DNA of 64,000 bases from Agrobacterium tumefaciens str. B6 (GCF_001541315.1 NZ_LMVK01000001.1:248001-312000); one strand, 5' to 3'. Shown: positions 28,810-38,754, numbered from the stretch's first letter. The notes: a model not told the origin generated them from the letters alone. Program-made: numbers and translations.

Positions 28810-31638
28810 ATGGCCATCAAGGACCTGGATTTTTCCGACATTCTCGATGTATCGGCGCTGAAGCGCGAATGCGACATCATCTTTAAGGAAGACGGCAAAC
28901 GCACCGCCGATATCAGGTCCGACCTGTTGCCGATTTTCCGCAAGGCCAGCGCGGAAGGCCGGGAAAAGGCTAGAGAACTGCTGAAGGCCGATGGCAGCGG
29001 CATTGATTGCGCCCGGCGCATCTCCTGGCTTCAGGACCGATTGATCGAAATCCTCTATGATCTCGCCTGCCAATATGTCTATCCCAAGGATGCGCCGCAG
29101 ATCGCGGTCGCGGCAGTCGGCGGTTACGGTCGCGGCACGCTGGCGCCTGGATCGGACATCGATCTCCTGTTCCTGCTGCCGGCCAAGAACACGCCTGACA
29201 TGCACAAGGCCGTGGAGTTTGTGCTCTATCTCCTCTGGGACCTCGGCTTTAAGGTCGGCCACGCCACCCGCACGGTGGATGAATGCATCCGCCTGTCCAA
29301 ATCCGACATGACCATTCGCACCGCCATTCTGGAAGTGCGGGCGATTTGCGGCAAGAAATCCCTGACCGATGATCTCGAAAAGCGTTTCGAGTCGGAAGTC
29401 GTCACCGGCACCGGCCCGGAATTCATCGCCGCCAAGCTCGCCGAGCGTGACCAGCGCCACCGCAAGGCGGGCGATACGCGTTATCTGGTGGAACCGAACG
29501 TCAAGGAAGGCAAGGGTGGGTTGCGCGACCTGCACACGCTGTTCTGGATCGCCAAATATTATTACCACGTCCGCGATACGGCCGATCTGGTCAAGCTTGG
29601 CGTCCTGTCACGGCCGGAACTCCGGCTGTTCGAAAAGGCCGATGATTTTCTCTGGGCTGTCCGTTGCCAGATGCACTTCATCACCGGCAAGGCGGAAGAG
29701 CGCCTTTCTTTCGACATTCAGCGCGAAATCGCCGATGCGCTGGGTTACCAGCCGCGCCCGGGCCTTTCCGCCGTCGAGCGTTTCATGAAGCACTATTTCC
29801 TCGTGGCGAAAGATGTGGGCGACCTGACCCGCATTGTCTGCGCAGCACTTGAGGATCGCCAGGCGAAAGACGTGCCGGGCCTTTCCGGCGTTCTCAGCCG
29901 CTTCGCCCATCGTGTGCGCAAGATTCCCGGCTCGGTGGAATTTGTCGAGGACCGGGGGCGCATTGCGCTCGCCAAGCCTGATGTTTTCAAGAACGACCCG
30001 GTCAATCTGATCCGGCTCTTCCACATCGCCGATATCAATAATCTCGAACTGCACCCGGATGCGTTGCGCGTCGTCACCCGCTCGCTGTCGCTCATCAATG
30101 ATGAGCTTCGCGAAAGCGAGGAGGCGAACCGGCTTTTCCTGTCGATCCTTACCTCGCGACGCGATCCGGCGCTGACGCTGCGGCGCATGAACGAGGCCGG
30201 CGTGCTCGGCAAGTTCATCCCCGAATTCGGCAAGATCGTCGCGATGATGCAGTTCAACATGTATCATCACTATACGGTGGACGAGCATCTGATCCGCTCC
30301 GTCGGCGTGTTGTCGGAAGTGGACAAGGGAACGGCTGTCGACGCCCACCCGCTCGCCAACCAGCTGATGCCGAGCGTGGAGGAACGCGAGGCGCTTTATG
30401 TGGCCGTGCTGCTGCACGATGTCGCCAAGGGCCGGCAGGAGGATCACTCGATTGCTGGCGCGCGCGTGGCCCGCAAGCTTTGCCAGCGCTTCCGGCTGAC
30501 CGGCAAGCAGACCGAAATGGTCGTCTGGCTGATCGAGCAGCATCTTCTGATGTCCATGGTCGCCCAGACGCGCGACCTGCATGACCGCAAGACCATCACC
30601 GATTTCGCCGACAAGGTGCAGTCCATGGAGCGGCTGAAGATGCTGCTCATCCTGACGGTCTGCGATATTCGCGCTGTTGGTCCAGGGGTCTGGAACGGCT
30701 GGAAGGGGCAGCTGCTGCGCTCGCTCTATTATGAGACCGAGTTGCTTCTGTCAGGCGGCTTCTCGGAAGTCTCCCGCAAGGAACGCGCGCAGATCGCCCG
30801 GCAGGCGCTTTACGACGCCCTTGACGACTGGGGCCAGAAGGCGCGGCGCAAATACACCAAGCTGCATTACGAGCCCTATCTGCTGACGGTGGCGCTGGAA
30901 GACCAGGTGCGACACACCCGCTTCATCCGCGAGGCCGACAAGCAGGAAAAGGCGCTGTCGACCATGGTGCGCACCCATTCCTTCCATGCCATCACGGAAA
31001 TCACCGTACTGGCGCCGGACCATCCGCGCCTGCTTTCGATCATCACCGGTGCCTGTGCGGCGGCTGGCGCCAATATCGCGGATGCGCAGATTTTCACCAC
31101 CTCCGACGGGCGGGCGCTGGATACGATCCTGATCAATCGCGAATTTCCGATCGACGAGGATGAGACCCGGCGCGGCAACAATGTCGGCAAGCTCATCGAG
31201 GAGGTTCTCTCCGGCAAGCAGCGTCTTCCGGAAATGATCGCCACGCGGACCAAGAGCCGCAGGAAGAAAAGCGCTTTCACCATTCCGCCCTCGGTCATCA
31301 TTTCCAACGGGCTGTCGAACAAGTTCACCGTCATCGAGGTCGAGTGCCTCGACCGGCCGGGACTTCTGGCTGATATGACGGCTGTCATTGCCGATCTGTC
31401 GCTCGATATTCACTCCGCCCGCATCACCACCTTCGGCGAAAAGGTCATCGACACCTTTTATGTGACCGATCTCTTCGGCCAGAAGGTGACGAACGACAAC
31501 CGCCAGGCCAGCATTGCGCAGCGCCTGAAGGCCGTGATGAGCGAACAGGAAGACGAATTGCGTGACCGCATGCCGAACGGCATCATCGCCCATCCAGACG
31601 TGGCGGCCCTGCCTGCCGCGCGCACGGCAAAGGCTTGA
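28810..31638 (+). CDS. glnD: Bifunctional PII uridylyltransferase/uridylyl-removing enzyme
   Basis: A 942-residue glutamine sensor that uridylylates PII proteins when nitrogen is low and deuridylylates them when glutamine is high. The nucleotidyltransferase motif [20 protein letters not shown] is near 102-121; an HD domain for uridylyl removal includes H536-D537 ([14 protein letters not shown]); two ACT domains start near 728 and 837 ([13 protein letters not shown] and [14 protein letters not shown]). All sites look intact. ATG 28810 is preceded by a weak ribosome-binding site. murJ starts 7 bases after the stop, so they are cotranscribed. Functionally linked to rpoN and ptsN in this window. 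Confidence 0.98.
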   Translation: MAIKDLDFSDILDVSALKRECDIIFKEDGKRTADIRSDLLPIFRKASAEGREKARELLKADGSGIDCARRISWLQDRLIEILYDLACQYVYPKDAPQIAVAAVGGYGRGTLAPGSDIDLLFLLPAKNTPDMHKAVEFVLYLLWDLGFKVGHATRTVDECIRLSKSDMTIRTAILEVRAICGKKSLTDDLEKRFESEVVTGTGPEFIAAKLAERDQRHRKAGDTRYLVEPNVKEGKGGLRDLHTLFWIAKYYYHVRDTADLVKLGVLSRPELRLFEKADDFLWAVRCQMHFITGKAEERLSFDIQREIADALGYQPRPGLSAVERFMKHYFLVAKDVGDLTRIVCAALEDRQAKDVPGLSGVLSRFAHRVRKIPGSVEFVEDRGRIALAKPDVFKNDPVNLIRLFHIADINNLELHPDALRVVTRSLSLINDELRESEEANRLFLSILTSRRDPALTLRRMNEAGVLGKFIPEFGKIVAMMQFNMYHHYTVDEHLIRSVGVLSEVDKGTAVDAHPLANQLMPSVEEREALYVAVLLHDVAKGRQEDHSIAGARVARKLCQRFRLTGKQTEMVVWLIEQHLLMSMVAQTRDLHDRKTITDFADKVQSMERLKMLLILTVCDIRAVGPGVWNGWKGQLLRSLYYETELLLSGGFSEVSRKERAQIARQALYDALDDWGQKARRKYTKLHYEPYLLTVALEDQVRHTRFIREADKQEKALSTMVRTHSFHAITEITVLAPDHPRLLSIITGACAAAGANIADAQIFTTSDGRALDTILINREFPIDEDETRRGNNVGKLIEEVLSGKQRLPEMIATRTKSRRKKSAFTIPPSVIISNGLSNKFTVIEVECLDRPGLLADMTAVIADLSLDIHSARITTFGEKVIDTFYVTDLFGQKVTNDNRQASIAQRLKAVMSEQEDELRDRMPNGIIAHPDVAALPAARTAKA

Positions 31639-31645
31639 AGCGCCC

Positions 31646-33235
31646 ATGAGTCTGATCGGCAAGTTCGCCACCGTCGGCACCGCCACGCTCGGCAGCCGCA
31701 TCTTCGGTTTCCTCCGCGAAACCCTGATGGCCGCCGCCGTCGGCACAGGCCCCGTGGCCGATGCCTTCAACGCCGCCTTTCGTTTTCCGAACACCTTCCG
31801 GCGACTTTTTGCCGAAGGCGCGTTCAATTCGGCCTTCGTGCCGCTTTTCGCCAAGGAAATCGAGGCGAATGGCATGGAGGGCGCAAGGCGCTTTTCCGAG
31901 GAGGTCTTCGGTGTTCTCTTCACCGTGCTCCTGGCGCTGACGATCCTGATGGAACTGTCGATGCCGTTCATCGTGCGCACCGTGATTGCACCGGGCTTCC
32001 TGGAAGATCCGGTAAAATTCGACAACACCGTCCGGCTCGCGACCATCATGTTCCCCTATCTCGCCTGCATGTCTCTGGCGGCGATGATGGGCGGCATGCT
32101 GAACTCGCTGCACCGTTATTTTGCGGCCGCGATCGCGCCTGTGTTCCTCAACATCATCCTCATCGGCGTTCTCGCTCTGGCGTGGTGGAAGAATTACGAT
32201 CCTCTGCAGGTGGGTTACGCCCTGTCCTGGGGTGTTATGGTGGCAGGGGTGGTGCAACTTGCCATCGTCTGGATCGCCGTGCGCAATGCCGGCATGCGCA
32301 TAGGCTTCCGCAGGCCGCGGATGACCAAAAATGTGCAGCGGCTTCTGGTTCTTGCCCTGCCCGCGGCGATCACCGGCGGCATTACCCAGATCAATCTGCT
32401 GATCAACACCAATATCGCTTCTGCTGGTGAAGGGGTGATCTCCTCGCTTGCCTATGCGGACCGGATTTACCAGCTGCCGCTCGGCGTCGTCGGCATCGCG
32501 GTGGCCACCGTGCTCTTGCCGGAACTGGCACGGGCTTTGCGCGGCGGCCATATGGTCGAGGCGGGAAGCCTGCAGAACCGCTCGGTGGAATTCGTGCTGT
32601 TTCTGACCTTGCCCGCCGCCGCGGCCCTTCTCGTCATGGCGGAGCCCATCGTGCGTTTTCTTTACGAGCGCGGCAATTTCTCGCCCTCGGCCACCATCAC
32701 CGTTGCGCAAATCCTCGGCATTTACGGTCTGGGCCTGCCGGCTTTCGTTCTGATCAAGGCCTTTATTCCCGGTTTCTTCGCTCGGGAGGATACCCGCACG
32801 CCGATGATCTTCGCGGCGATTTCCGTTGTCGTGAATGTCTCGCTGGCGCTGACGCTCTTCCCGCGCCTTGGCGGTCCCGGCATCGCCATTGCAGAAATCA
32901 CTGCCGGCTGGGTCAATGCCGCTCTGCTGTTCGGCATGTTGTTGTGGCGCGGTCACTGGCATGTGGATATTCCACTGCTGACCCGCATTCCGCGTTTGCT
33001 GCTGGCCGCGGCCCTGATGGCCGGTTTCGTGCACTATGCGCTGACCTGGCTGACATTCGAGCTGTCTTCCGCCTCGTCCATTTTCATCCGGGCTGGCACC
33101 ATCATGGCTCTCGTCTTCGCGGCCATGCTGGTTTATTTCGTGCTGGCTTTCGTTTCGGGTGGGGCCGATATCGGCATGGTGAAGAGAGCCATTCGCAAGC
33201 GCGGCAAAAAGAACGTCGAGACGGAGGCGGGCTGA
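31646..33235 (+). CDS. murJ: Lipid II flippase MurJ
   Basis: A 529-residue multi-pass membrane protein of the MOP superfamily that moves lipid II across the inner membrane for peptidoglycan synthesis. The N-terminal SLIGKFATVGTATLGSRIFGFLRE and RFPNTFRRLFAEGAFNSAFVPLF carry the conserved arginines. About 14 hydrophobic segments follow. Start 31646 is 7 bases after glnD; the longer open frame lies within glnD. Its stop overlaps the start of the next gene (TGATG). Confidence 0.96.
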   Translation: MSLIGKFATVGTATLGSRIFGFLRETLMAAAVGTGPVADAFNAAFRFPNTFRRLFAEGAFNSAFVPLFAKEIEANGMEGARRFSEEVFGVLFTVLLALTILMELSMPFIVRTVIAPGFLEDPVKFDNTVRLATIMFPYLACMSLAAMMGGMLNSLHRYFAAAIAPVFLNIILIGVLALAWWKNYDPLQVGYALSWGVMVAGVVQLAIVWIAVRNAGMRIGFRRPRMTKNVQRLLVLALPAAITGGITQINLLINTNIASAGEGVISSLAYADRIYQLPLGVVGIAVATVLLPELARALRGGHMVEAGSLQNRSVEFVLFLTLPAAAALLVMAEPIVRFLYERGNFSPSATITVAQILGIYGLGLPAFVLIKAFIPGFFAREDTRTPMIFAAISVVVNVSLALTLFPRLGGPGIAIAEITAGWVNAALLFGMLLWRGHWHVDIPLLTRIPRLLLAAALMAGFVHYALTWLTFELSSASSIFIRAGTIMALVFAAMLVYFVLAFVSGGADIGMVKRAIRKRGKKNVETEAG

Positions 33236-33639
33236 TGTCCTTTGCTGAAAACCGCCGCATCGCGCTCGTCACGCTTGTCGTGGATGACTACGGCCGGGCG
33301 AAGGCGTTTTATTGCGACGTTCTCGGGTTCGAATGCCTTTCCGATCAGCCGCTTGGCGACGGCAAACGGTGGCTGGTGGTGAAGCCGCAAGGGACCGAGG
33401 GCGGCGCCCTGCTGCTTGCCGAGGCGGATGGCGAGCAGCAAAGGCTTGCCATTGGCAACCAGACGGGCGGGCGTGTCGGGTTTTTCCTGCATACCGACAA
33501 TTTCCGGCGCGATTACGAGACCATGCTTGCCCGCGGTGTGGGCTTTCTGGAGGAGCCGCGCCATGAGGTTTACGGCTCCGTTGCGGTCTTTGTTGACCCT
33601 TACGGAAATCGTTGGGATCTTCTGGAATCGCGCGGCTGA
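33235..33639 (+). CDS. VOC family (glyoxalase/bleomycin resistance fold) protein
   Basis: 134 residues with the vicinal-oxygen-chelate pattern: two beta-alpha-beta modules, LVVDDYGRAKAFYCDVLGFE near the start and VAVFVDPYGNRWDLLE at the end. Small metal-dependent enzymes and binding proteins share this fold, so the substrate cannot be named. The start ATG overlaps the murJ stop. It probably forms the tail of glnD-murJ. Confidence 0.85.
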   Translation: MSFAENRRIALVTLVVDDYGRAKAFYCDVLGFECLSDQPLGDGKRWLVVKPQGTEGGALLLAEADGEQQRLAIGNQTGGRVGFFLHTDNFRRDYETMLARGVGFLEEPRHEVYGSVAVFVDPYGNRWDLLESRG

Positions 33640-33742
33640 CAAGCCCTGAAACCGCTTGATTGCTGGGGGCTGCGGGTGCATAAGCGCGCGTGCAATTCCA
33701 ACCATGGGGCGGGGCCCTCCACAAGCCTTTTCGAGGACGACA

Positions 33743-34807
33743 ATGAACGCATTCAAGCCGCTGGTTTTCTCGGGCGTCCAGCCGACCGGCAATCTGCATC
33801 TCGGCAACTATCTCGGCGCGATCCGCAAGTTCGTGGCGCTGCAGGAAGATAACGACTGCATCTATTGCGTCGTCGACATGCATGCCATCACCGCCCAGCT
33901 CGTTCACTCCGACCTGAAGGCGCAGACTCGCTCGATTGCGGCCGCCTTCATCGCAGCCGGTATCGACCCCGTGAAGCACATCGTCTTCAACCAGTCGGCC
34001 GTGCCGCAACATGCGGAACTGGCATGGGTGTTCAACTGCGTGGCGCGCATCGGCTGGATGGAGCGTATGACGCAGTTCAAGGACAAGTCCGGCAAGAATG
34101 CCGAGCAGGTCTCGCTCGGTCTGCTCGCCTATCCGAGCCTGATGGCCGCCGACATTCTCGTCTATCGCGCCACCCATGTTCCGGTCGGCGACGACCAGAA
34201 GCAGCATCTGGAACTCGCACGCGACATCGCCCAGAAATTCAACATCGATTTCAGCAATCATATCCGCAAGGCGGGGCTTGGGCTCGATATCACGGTCGGC
34301 GATGAGCCGGTGCACGCCTATTTCCCGATGGTGGAACCCCTGATCGGCGGTCCGGCACCGCGTGTGATGTCGTTGAAGGACGGCACCAAGAAGATGTCGA
34401 AGTCCGATCCCTCCGATCTGTCGCGCATTAACCTCATGGATGATGTCGATGCGATTTCGAAGAAGATCAGGAAGGCAAAGACCGATCCGGACGCGCTGCC
34501 GAGCGAAGTGGAAGGCCTGAAAGGCCGTGCCGAAGCCGAAAACCTCGTCGGCATCTATGCCGCCCTGTCCGACAGGACCAAGGCCGATGTTCTTGCCGAA
34601 TTCGGCGGACAGCAGTTCTCGGCCTTCAAGCCGGCCCTCGTCGAGCTTGCCGTCAATGTCCTGGCACCGGTCAATAATGAGATGCGCCGTCTTCTCGATG
34701 ACCCGACCCATATCGACGCCATCCTCAGCCAAGGTGGCGAGCGGGCGCGTGCCATCGCCGAAAAGACGATGAACGAGGTGCGCGATATCATCGGCTTCCT
34801 GCGCTGA
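33743..34807 (+). CDS. trpS: Tryptophan--tRNA ligase
   Basis: A 354-residue class I aminoacyl-tRNA synthetase. The HIGH-type motif is TGNLHLGNY (15-23) and KMSKS is exact at 217-221. The segment [18 protein letters not shown] is typical of bacterial TrpRS. ATG 33743 has GAGGAC 6-7 bases upstream. The longer open frame to 33656 has no family similarity. Full length; followed by a hairpin that may terminate it. Confidence 0.97.
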   Translation: MNAFKPLVFSGVQPTGNLHLGNYLGAIRKFVALQEDNDCIYCVVDMHAITAQLVHSDLKAQTRSIAAAFIAAGIDPVKHIVFNQSAVPQHAELAWVFNCVARIGWMERMTQFKDKSGKNAEQVSLGLLAYPSLMAADILVYRATHVPVGDDQKQHLELARDIAQKFNIDFSNHIRKAGLGLDITVGDEPVHAYFPMVEPLIGGPAPRVMSLKDGTKKMSKSDPSDLSRINLMDDVDAISKKIRKAKTDPDALPSEVEGLKGRAEAENLVGIYAALSDRTKADVLAEFGGQQFSAFKPALVELAVNVLAPVNNEMRRLLDDPTHIDAILSQGGERARAIAEKTMNEVRDIIGFLR

Positions 34808-34867
34808 CAGGTCGCTGCTGCGCGGATGCGTTGGGCGGTTTGCGCCTGCCGTGATTTGATATAATCT

Positions 34868-34890
34868 CCGCCCGAACCGTCGGGCGGTTT
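34868..34890 (+). terminator. Hairpin between trpS and the UspA gene
   Basis: CCGCCCGA-ACCG-TCGGGCGG is a perfect 8-bp stem followed by TTT. It lies 60 bases after trpS and just after a TATAAT box (34860-34865), so it may instead sit at the 5' end of the UspA transcript. No good -35 was found for that box. Confidence 0.5.
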
Positions 34891-34921
34891 CTCGGATCAC
34901 GGCGGACCTAGGGAGTGCAGA

Positions 34922-35413
34922 ATGGTTTCAAAACGGCTGTCGCGTCTGGAAGGGCATCGTCGCAAGTTTCTCGCTGTTATCGATGACACACCGGAATGCG
35001 AAAGGGCCGTGCACTATGCCGGTCGTCGCGCCAAGAATTCCAATGGCGGGCTTGTGCTGCTTTACATGATCCCGGAAGGCGACTTCCAGCAATGGCTTGG
35101 TGTCGAGCAGATCATGCGGGCGGAAGCGCGGGAGGAGGCGGAAGCCACACTCGCCAAGATCGCCCAGAAGGTTCGTGAGACCATCGGCATCGAGCCCGAA
35201 GCTGTCATTCGCGAAGGCAGCGCCACCGAGCAGATCCACGGGCTGATCGAGGAAGACCGCGATATCGCGATTCTCGTTCTGGCGGCGGGATCGACTAAAG
35301 AAGGGCCGGGACCGCTCGTTTCCTCCATTGCCGGGCGAGGGGCAGCCTTCCCGATCCCCGTCACCGTGCTGCCGGATACGTTGTCGGACGAGGAAATCGA
35401 CGCACTCTGCTGA
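34922..35413 (+). CDS. Universal stress protein (UspA) family protein
   Basis: 163 residues, one Usp domain: KFLAVIDDTPECERAVHYAGRRA at the start and the C-terminal region VLAAGSTKEGPGPLVSSIAGRGAAFPIPVTVLP. The ATP-binding pattern G-2x-G-9x-G-S/T is only approximately present, so nucleotide binding is uncertain. GGGAG lies about 8 bases before the ATG. Probably stands alone between trpS and the Nfu gene. Confidence 0.87.
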   Translation: MVSKRLSRLEGHRRKFLAVIDDTPECERAVHYAGRRAKNSNGGLVLLYMIPEGDFQQWLGVEQIMRAEAREEAEATLAKIAQKVRETIGIEPEAVIREGSATEQIHGLIEEDRDIAILVLAAGSTKEGPGPLVSSIAGRGAAFPIPVTVLPDTLSDEEIDALC

Positions 35414-35504
35414 CCCCGAGGCTCAGGCAAGATTTAGGGGCTGACGATTTCTTGAATGTAATTATCATGTCAGGGCTTGAAGTGAAGCTTCGCCGGGCGT
35501 ATTT

Positions 35505-35521
35505 TTTGGAAGAATTCTAAA
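35505..35521 (+). promoter_or_regulatory. Candidate iron-control element (Irr box) upstream of the Nfu gene
   Basis: TTTGGAA-GAA-TTCTAAA matches the 17-bp ICE palindrome TTTAGAA-N3-TTCTAAA known for the rhizobial iron regulator Irr at 13 of 14 fixed positions. It ends 37 bases before the start codon of an Fe-S cluster scaffold gene, so the position and function agree. Not tested; promoter elements around it were not resolved. Confidence 0.55.
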
Positions 35522-35558
35522 TTACGGGGCGTGAACGGCGACCTCGAAGGAGAAGACG

Positions 35559-36122
35559 ATGTTCATTCAGACGGAAGCCACGCCGAACCCCACCACGCTG
35601 AAGTTCCTGCCGGGCAAGGTGGTGCTGGAAAGCGGGACGGTGGAGTTTCTCAATCCTTCGCAGGCGCAGGCTTCGCCGCTGGCGGAGCGTCTCTTCACCA
35701 TTCCGGGGGTTACCGGCGTTTATTTCGGTTTCGATTTCATCACCGTCACCAAGGACGGCGCGGAATGGCAGCACCTGAAGCCGGCCATTCTGGGCGCGAT
35801 CATGGAGCACTTCATGTCTGGCCGCCCGATCATGGGTACGGCTATTGCGGCCGAAGTATCGGATGAAGAAGGCGAGTTCTTCGAAGAGGGTGACGAAACC
35901 ATCGTCGCGACCATCAAGGAACTGCTGGATACCCGCGTTCGCCCCGCCGTGGCGCAGGATGGCGGCGACATCACCTTCCGTGGTTTCCGCGACGGGACGG
36001 TGTTCCTGAACATGAAGGGCGCCTGCTCGGGCTGCCCGTCCTCCACCGCCACGCTGAAGCATGGCGTTCAGAACCTGCTTCGCCATTTCGTGCCGGAAGT
36101 GCGCGAAGTCGAAGCGGTATAA
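35559..36122 (+). CDS. NifU-like/Nfu Fe-S cluster carrier protein
   Basis: 187 residues: an N-terminal Nfu_N domain (1-88, MFIQTEATPNPTTLKFLPGK) and a C-terminal NifU-like domain (about 105-180) with the cluster-ligating CSGC at C156 and C159. Such proteins carry 4Fe-4S clusters to target enzymes, in mitochondria and in alphaproteobacteria. An Irr-like palindrome lies upstream at 35505-35521. Ribosome-binding site GAAGGAGAAG about 6 bases before ATG. tsaB starts 17 bases downstream. Confidence 0.93.
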   Translation: MFIQTEATPNPTTLKFLPGKVVLESGTVEFLNPSQAQASPLAERLFTIPGVTGVYFGFDFITVTKDGAEWQHLKPAILGAIMEHFMSGRPIMGTAIAAEVSDEEGEFFEEGDETIVATIKELLDTRVRPAVAQDGGDITFRGFRDGTVFLNMKGACSGCPSSTATLKHGVQNLLRHFVPEVREVEAV

Positions 36123-36139
36123 TGCTGTAAAGCCAGGTC

Positions 36140-36808
36140 ATGATTGTTCTCGCACTCGACACCTCAGGTGTGGATTGTTCCGCCTGCATCTATGACAGCA
36201 CCTCAGACAGGGTGCTCGGAGAGGTCTGCGAAACGATCGGCAAGGGCCATGCCGAAAGGCTGATGGCCGTGATCGATGGGGCTCTGGAGCAGGCGCAACT
36301 GTCGCTCCAGAATGTCGAACGCATTGCCGTGACGATCGGGCCGGGGTCTTTCACCGGTATCCGTGTCGGTGTTGCTGCTGCGCGTGGTTTTGCCCTTTCG
36401 CTCGGCATTGAAGCAATGGGCGTGACCACGCTTGAGACGCTTGCCCTGCATCACCTGCTGGAAAACCCCGACCGGCCCGTGGCTGTCGGGCTGGATGCCA
36501 AGCGCGGCGAAACCTATCTCCAGACATTTTCGGCTGACGGATCGCCGCTTCGCGATGCCGGCCTCCTGCCGCTTGAAGACGCCAGGATGGTCATCGAAGG
36601 TTTCGATGGCGCCGTCATCGGTTCCGCTGCACCCCTTTTCGCGGGTGCGGAGACCGGTTCGGGGCCGGATCATTTCCCGATTGCCTCGGTGGCGCGCGCG
36701 GCCGCGCGCAAGCCAGCGGGCCAGCCGAAACCCGCGCCGCTTTATCTGCGCGGGCCGGACGCCCGGCCACAGACTGGTTTTGCGCTGGCACGTCAGGGCG
36801 TTGCCTGA
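36140..36808 (+). CDS. tsaB: tRNA threonylcarbamoyladenosine biosynthesis protein TsaB
   Basis: 222 residues, an ASKHA-fold partner of TsaD in making t6A on ANN-decoding tRNAs. LALDTSGVDCSACIY at the start and VTIGPGSFTGIRVGVAAARGFALSLGI near 69-95 (cited in part) are the TsaB hallmarks. tsaB is followed by rimI, the common tsaB-rimI order. Ends 68 bases before the rimI start. Confidence 0.95.
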   Translation: MIVLALDTSGVDCSACIYDSTSDRVLGEVCETIGKGHAERLMAVIDGALEQAQLSLQNVERIAVTIGPGSFTGIRVGVAAARGFALSLGIEAMGVTTLETLALHHLLENPDRPVAVGLDAKRGETYLQTFSADGSPLRDAGLLPLEDARMVIEGFDGAVIGSAAPLFAGAETGSGPDHFPIASVARAAARKPAGQPKPAPLYLRGPDARPQTGFALARQGVA

Positions 36809-36841
36809 TAGGGCAAGCCTTGATGCATGCCGTTGATTCCC

Positions 36842-36879
36842 GTGATGCCCGATTTTTGTGATGCCTGATTTTTGTGATG
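36842..36879 (+). repeat. 16-bp tandem repeat covering the rimI start codon
   Basis: GTGATGCCCGATTTTT (36842-36857) and GTGATGCCTGATTTTT (36858-36873) differ at one base and are followed by a third GTGATG (36874-36879), which holds the rimI start. Each full unit starts a mini-ORF of seven codons (MPDFCDA and MPDFCDV). A slipped-strand origin is likely. Confidence 0.85.
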
Positions 36880-37371
36880 TTTGACGACTATCTGACCTGG
36901 AAACCCTATTTCGAGATCGTGCCGATGCAGCATGAGGATTGCGCCGCGGTGTCGGATTTGCATGCCTTGCGCTTCCCGCGCCCGTGGAACGACGGGGAGT
37001 TCTCCGGACTATTGACGCAAGGGTCGGTTTTCGGCGCCGTCGCACGCCAGACCAACGCATTTTTCAGCAAGCCGCTTGGCGGTTTCGTGCTGGCGCGGGA
37101 AGTGGCGGGCGAGGCGGAAATCCTCACCGTTGCCGTGGCCGACAAGTTCGCACGCGCGGGTCTCGGCTGGCGTCTGATGCAGTCGGCGATCCGCGAGGCG
37201 ATGATGCGTGGCGCTGAAACCATGTTTCTCGAGGTGGACAATAAGAATGTTTCCGCTCTCGGGCTCTACAGGAAGCTCGGCTTCAAAACCGTCGCGGAAC
37301 GCAAGGCCTATTACACCGCCAAGGATGGAACGAAGTCGACGGCGCTTGTCATGCGTCGCGATCTTCGCTAG
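36877..37371 (+). CDS. rimI: Ribosomal protein N-acetyltransferase RimI-like (GNAT)
   Basis: 164 residues, GNAT fold with acetyl-CoA motif A (AEILTVAVADKFARAGLGWRLM) and the motif B segment NVSALGLYRKLGFKTVAERKAYY, cited in part. RimI acetylates the N-terminus of S18 and, next to tsaB, that is the best guess. The start could be GTG 36874 or ATG 36877; both lie in the third unit of a 16-bp tandem repeat and neither has an obvious ribosome-binding site. Confidence 0.88.
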   Translation: MFDDYLTWKPYFEIVPMQHEDCAAVSDLHALRFPRPWNDGEFSGLLTQGSVFGAVARQTNAFFSKPLGGFVLAREVAGEAEILTVAVADKFARAGLGWRLMQSAIREAMMRGAETMFLEVDNKNVSALGLYRKLGFKTVAERKAYYTAKDGTKSTALVMRRDLR

Positions 37372-37435
37372 TTCCCTGCGACAGGCATTTTTTCGGCGAA
37401 AGCCGCAAACCGGAATTCTCAAAAGGCCAGAAGAC

Positions 37436-37864
37436 GTGACAGACCTTTCGAAAACGCTGGAGGAGCTTTGTGCCGAGCGCGGCATGCGGATGACCGACCA
37501 ACGCCGCGTCATCGCCCGTGTCCTTCAGGAATCTGCGGACCACCCCGATGTCGAGGAGCTTTACCGCCGTTCCTCCGCCGTGGATCCGCGCATCTCGATT
37601 TCCACCGTTTATAGAACGGTGAAGCTGTTCGAGGATGCCGGCATCATCGAGCGTCACGATTTTCGCGATGGCCGCTCGCGTTATGAAACCGTGCCCGAAG
37701 AGCATCACGATCATCTGATCGACCTGAAGAACGGTGTGGTCATCGAATTTCATTCGGCCGAGATCGAGGCCCTGCAGGAAAAGATCGCCCGCGAACACGG
37801 CTTCAAGCTCGTGGATCACCGGCTGGAACTTTACGGCGTGCCATTGAAGCCCGGCGAACACTGA
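37436..37864 (+). CDS. fur: Fur family metal regulator (Mur-type manganese regulator in rhizobia)
   Basis: 142 residues. A winged-helix DNA-binding domain (about 1-85, with MTDQRRVIARVL and SISTVYRTVKLFEDAGII) is followed by a dimerisation domain with metal ligands in ERHDFRDG, EEHHDHLI and the C-terminal EHGF/DHRLELYG segments. The zinc-site CxxC pairs of gamma-proteobacterial Fur are absent, which is typical of the alphaproteobacterial Fur/Mur group. In Agrobacterium and Rhizobium this protein represses manganese uptake (sitABCD). From memory it is atu0354. Start GTG 37436, where the family N-terminus begins; the open frame upstream is inside rimI. Confidence 0.93.
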   Translation: MTDLSKTLEELCAERGMRMTDQRRVIARVLQESADHPDVEELYRRSSAVDPRISISTVYRTVKLFEDAGIIERHDFRDGRSRYETVPEEHHDHLIDLKNGVVIEFHSAEIEALQEKIAREHGFKLVDHRLELYGVPLKPGEH

Positions 37865-37894
37865 GACGCCGGTGAACAAGCGGGCGTTCCCATC

Positions 37895-38692
37895 ATGATG
37901 TGGCTGCGGACAGCCTATATTGCGGTCGTTCTCCTGATCGTCACGCTCGTCTTGCTGCCGCTGCAATTGCTGGGCCTTGCCTTCGACTGGCGGCTTCGCC
38001 GCCGCATTCCGCGCCTCTGGCACCGCATCGCCTGCCATGTTCTCGGCATCCGCGTTCACGTCCACGGGGATGTGGAGCGCGCGAAACCGTTGATGCTGGC
38101 GGTTAATCACGCCTCGTGGAAAGACATCCTCGTTTTGGGCAGCATTGCAGACGTGGTGTTCATCGCCAAGACGGAGGTGCGTGACTGGCCGGTTTTCGGC
38201 TGGCTTGCCCGGCTGCAGAAAAGCATCTTCGTTCAGCGCGAGCAGAAGCGCAGCACCGGCGCGCAGGTGAGCGAGATCGCCAGCCGCATGGCCGATGGCG
38301 AGATTGTCGTCCTGTTCCCCGAAGGCACCACCTCGGATGGCAACCGCATGCTCGCCGTCAAATCCTCGTTGTTCGGCGCGGCTTCCACTGCGGCTGAACA
38401 GGTTCCGGGCAAGCTGGTGTATGTGCAGCCGGTCGCTATCGCCTATACGCGGGTGCATGGCATGGCCATGGGTCGTTACCACCGCGTCATTGCCGCCTGG
38501 CCGGGCAGCATCACGCTCGTGCCGCATCTGCTCGGCATCATCAGGGCCGGTGCCATTGATGTCGACGTGACATTCGGTGACAGCGTTGCGTTTCACAGCG
38601 CTGACAACCGCAAGCGACTGGCGACCGATGTTGCCGCCGCTATCCGCTCCATGCTGGCCTTCAGCCTGCGCGGCGGCTGGCGGAATTCGTGA
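37895..38692 (+). CDS. olsA: 1-acyl-glycerol-3-phosphate-type acyltransferase, probable OlsA
   Basis: 265 residues with an N-terminal membrane helix (about 7-28) and PlsC-family motifs: H72-x4-D77 in NHASWKD (catalytic), FPEGTTS at 141-147 (substrate binding) and VYVQPVAIAY. PlsC makes phosphatidic acid; OlsA acylates lyso-ornithine lipid on its 3-hydroxyl. From memory this gene beside fur is atu0355, the olsA of strain C58, so the second role is favoured. Follows fur by 30 bases. Confidence 0.88.
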   Translation: MMWLRTAYIAVVLLIVTLVLLPLQLLGLAFDWRLRRRIPRLWHRIACHVLGIRVHVHGDVERAKPLMLAVNHASWKDILVLGSIADVVFIAKTEVRDWPVFGWLARLQKSIFVQREQKRSTGAQVSEIASRMADGEIVVLFPEGTTSDGNRMLAVKSSLFGAASTAAEQVPGKLVYVQPVAIAYTRVHGMAMGRYHRVIAAWPGSITLVPHLLGIIRAGAIDVDVTFGDSVAFHSADNRKRLATDVAAAIRSMLAFSLRGGWRNS

Positions 38693-38754
38693 GATCGTAG
38701 CTTTTCCGGCATTTTTCTGTTTAATCTGGCCGGGAAAAACACTAGATAGCCGCC

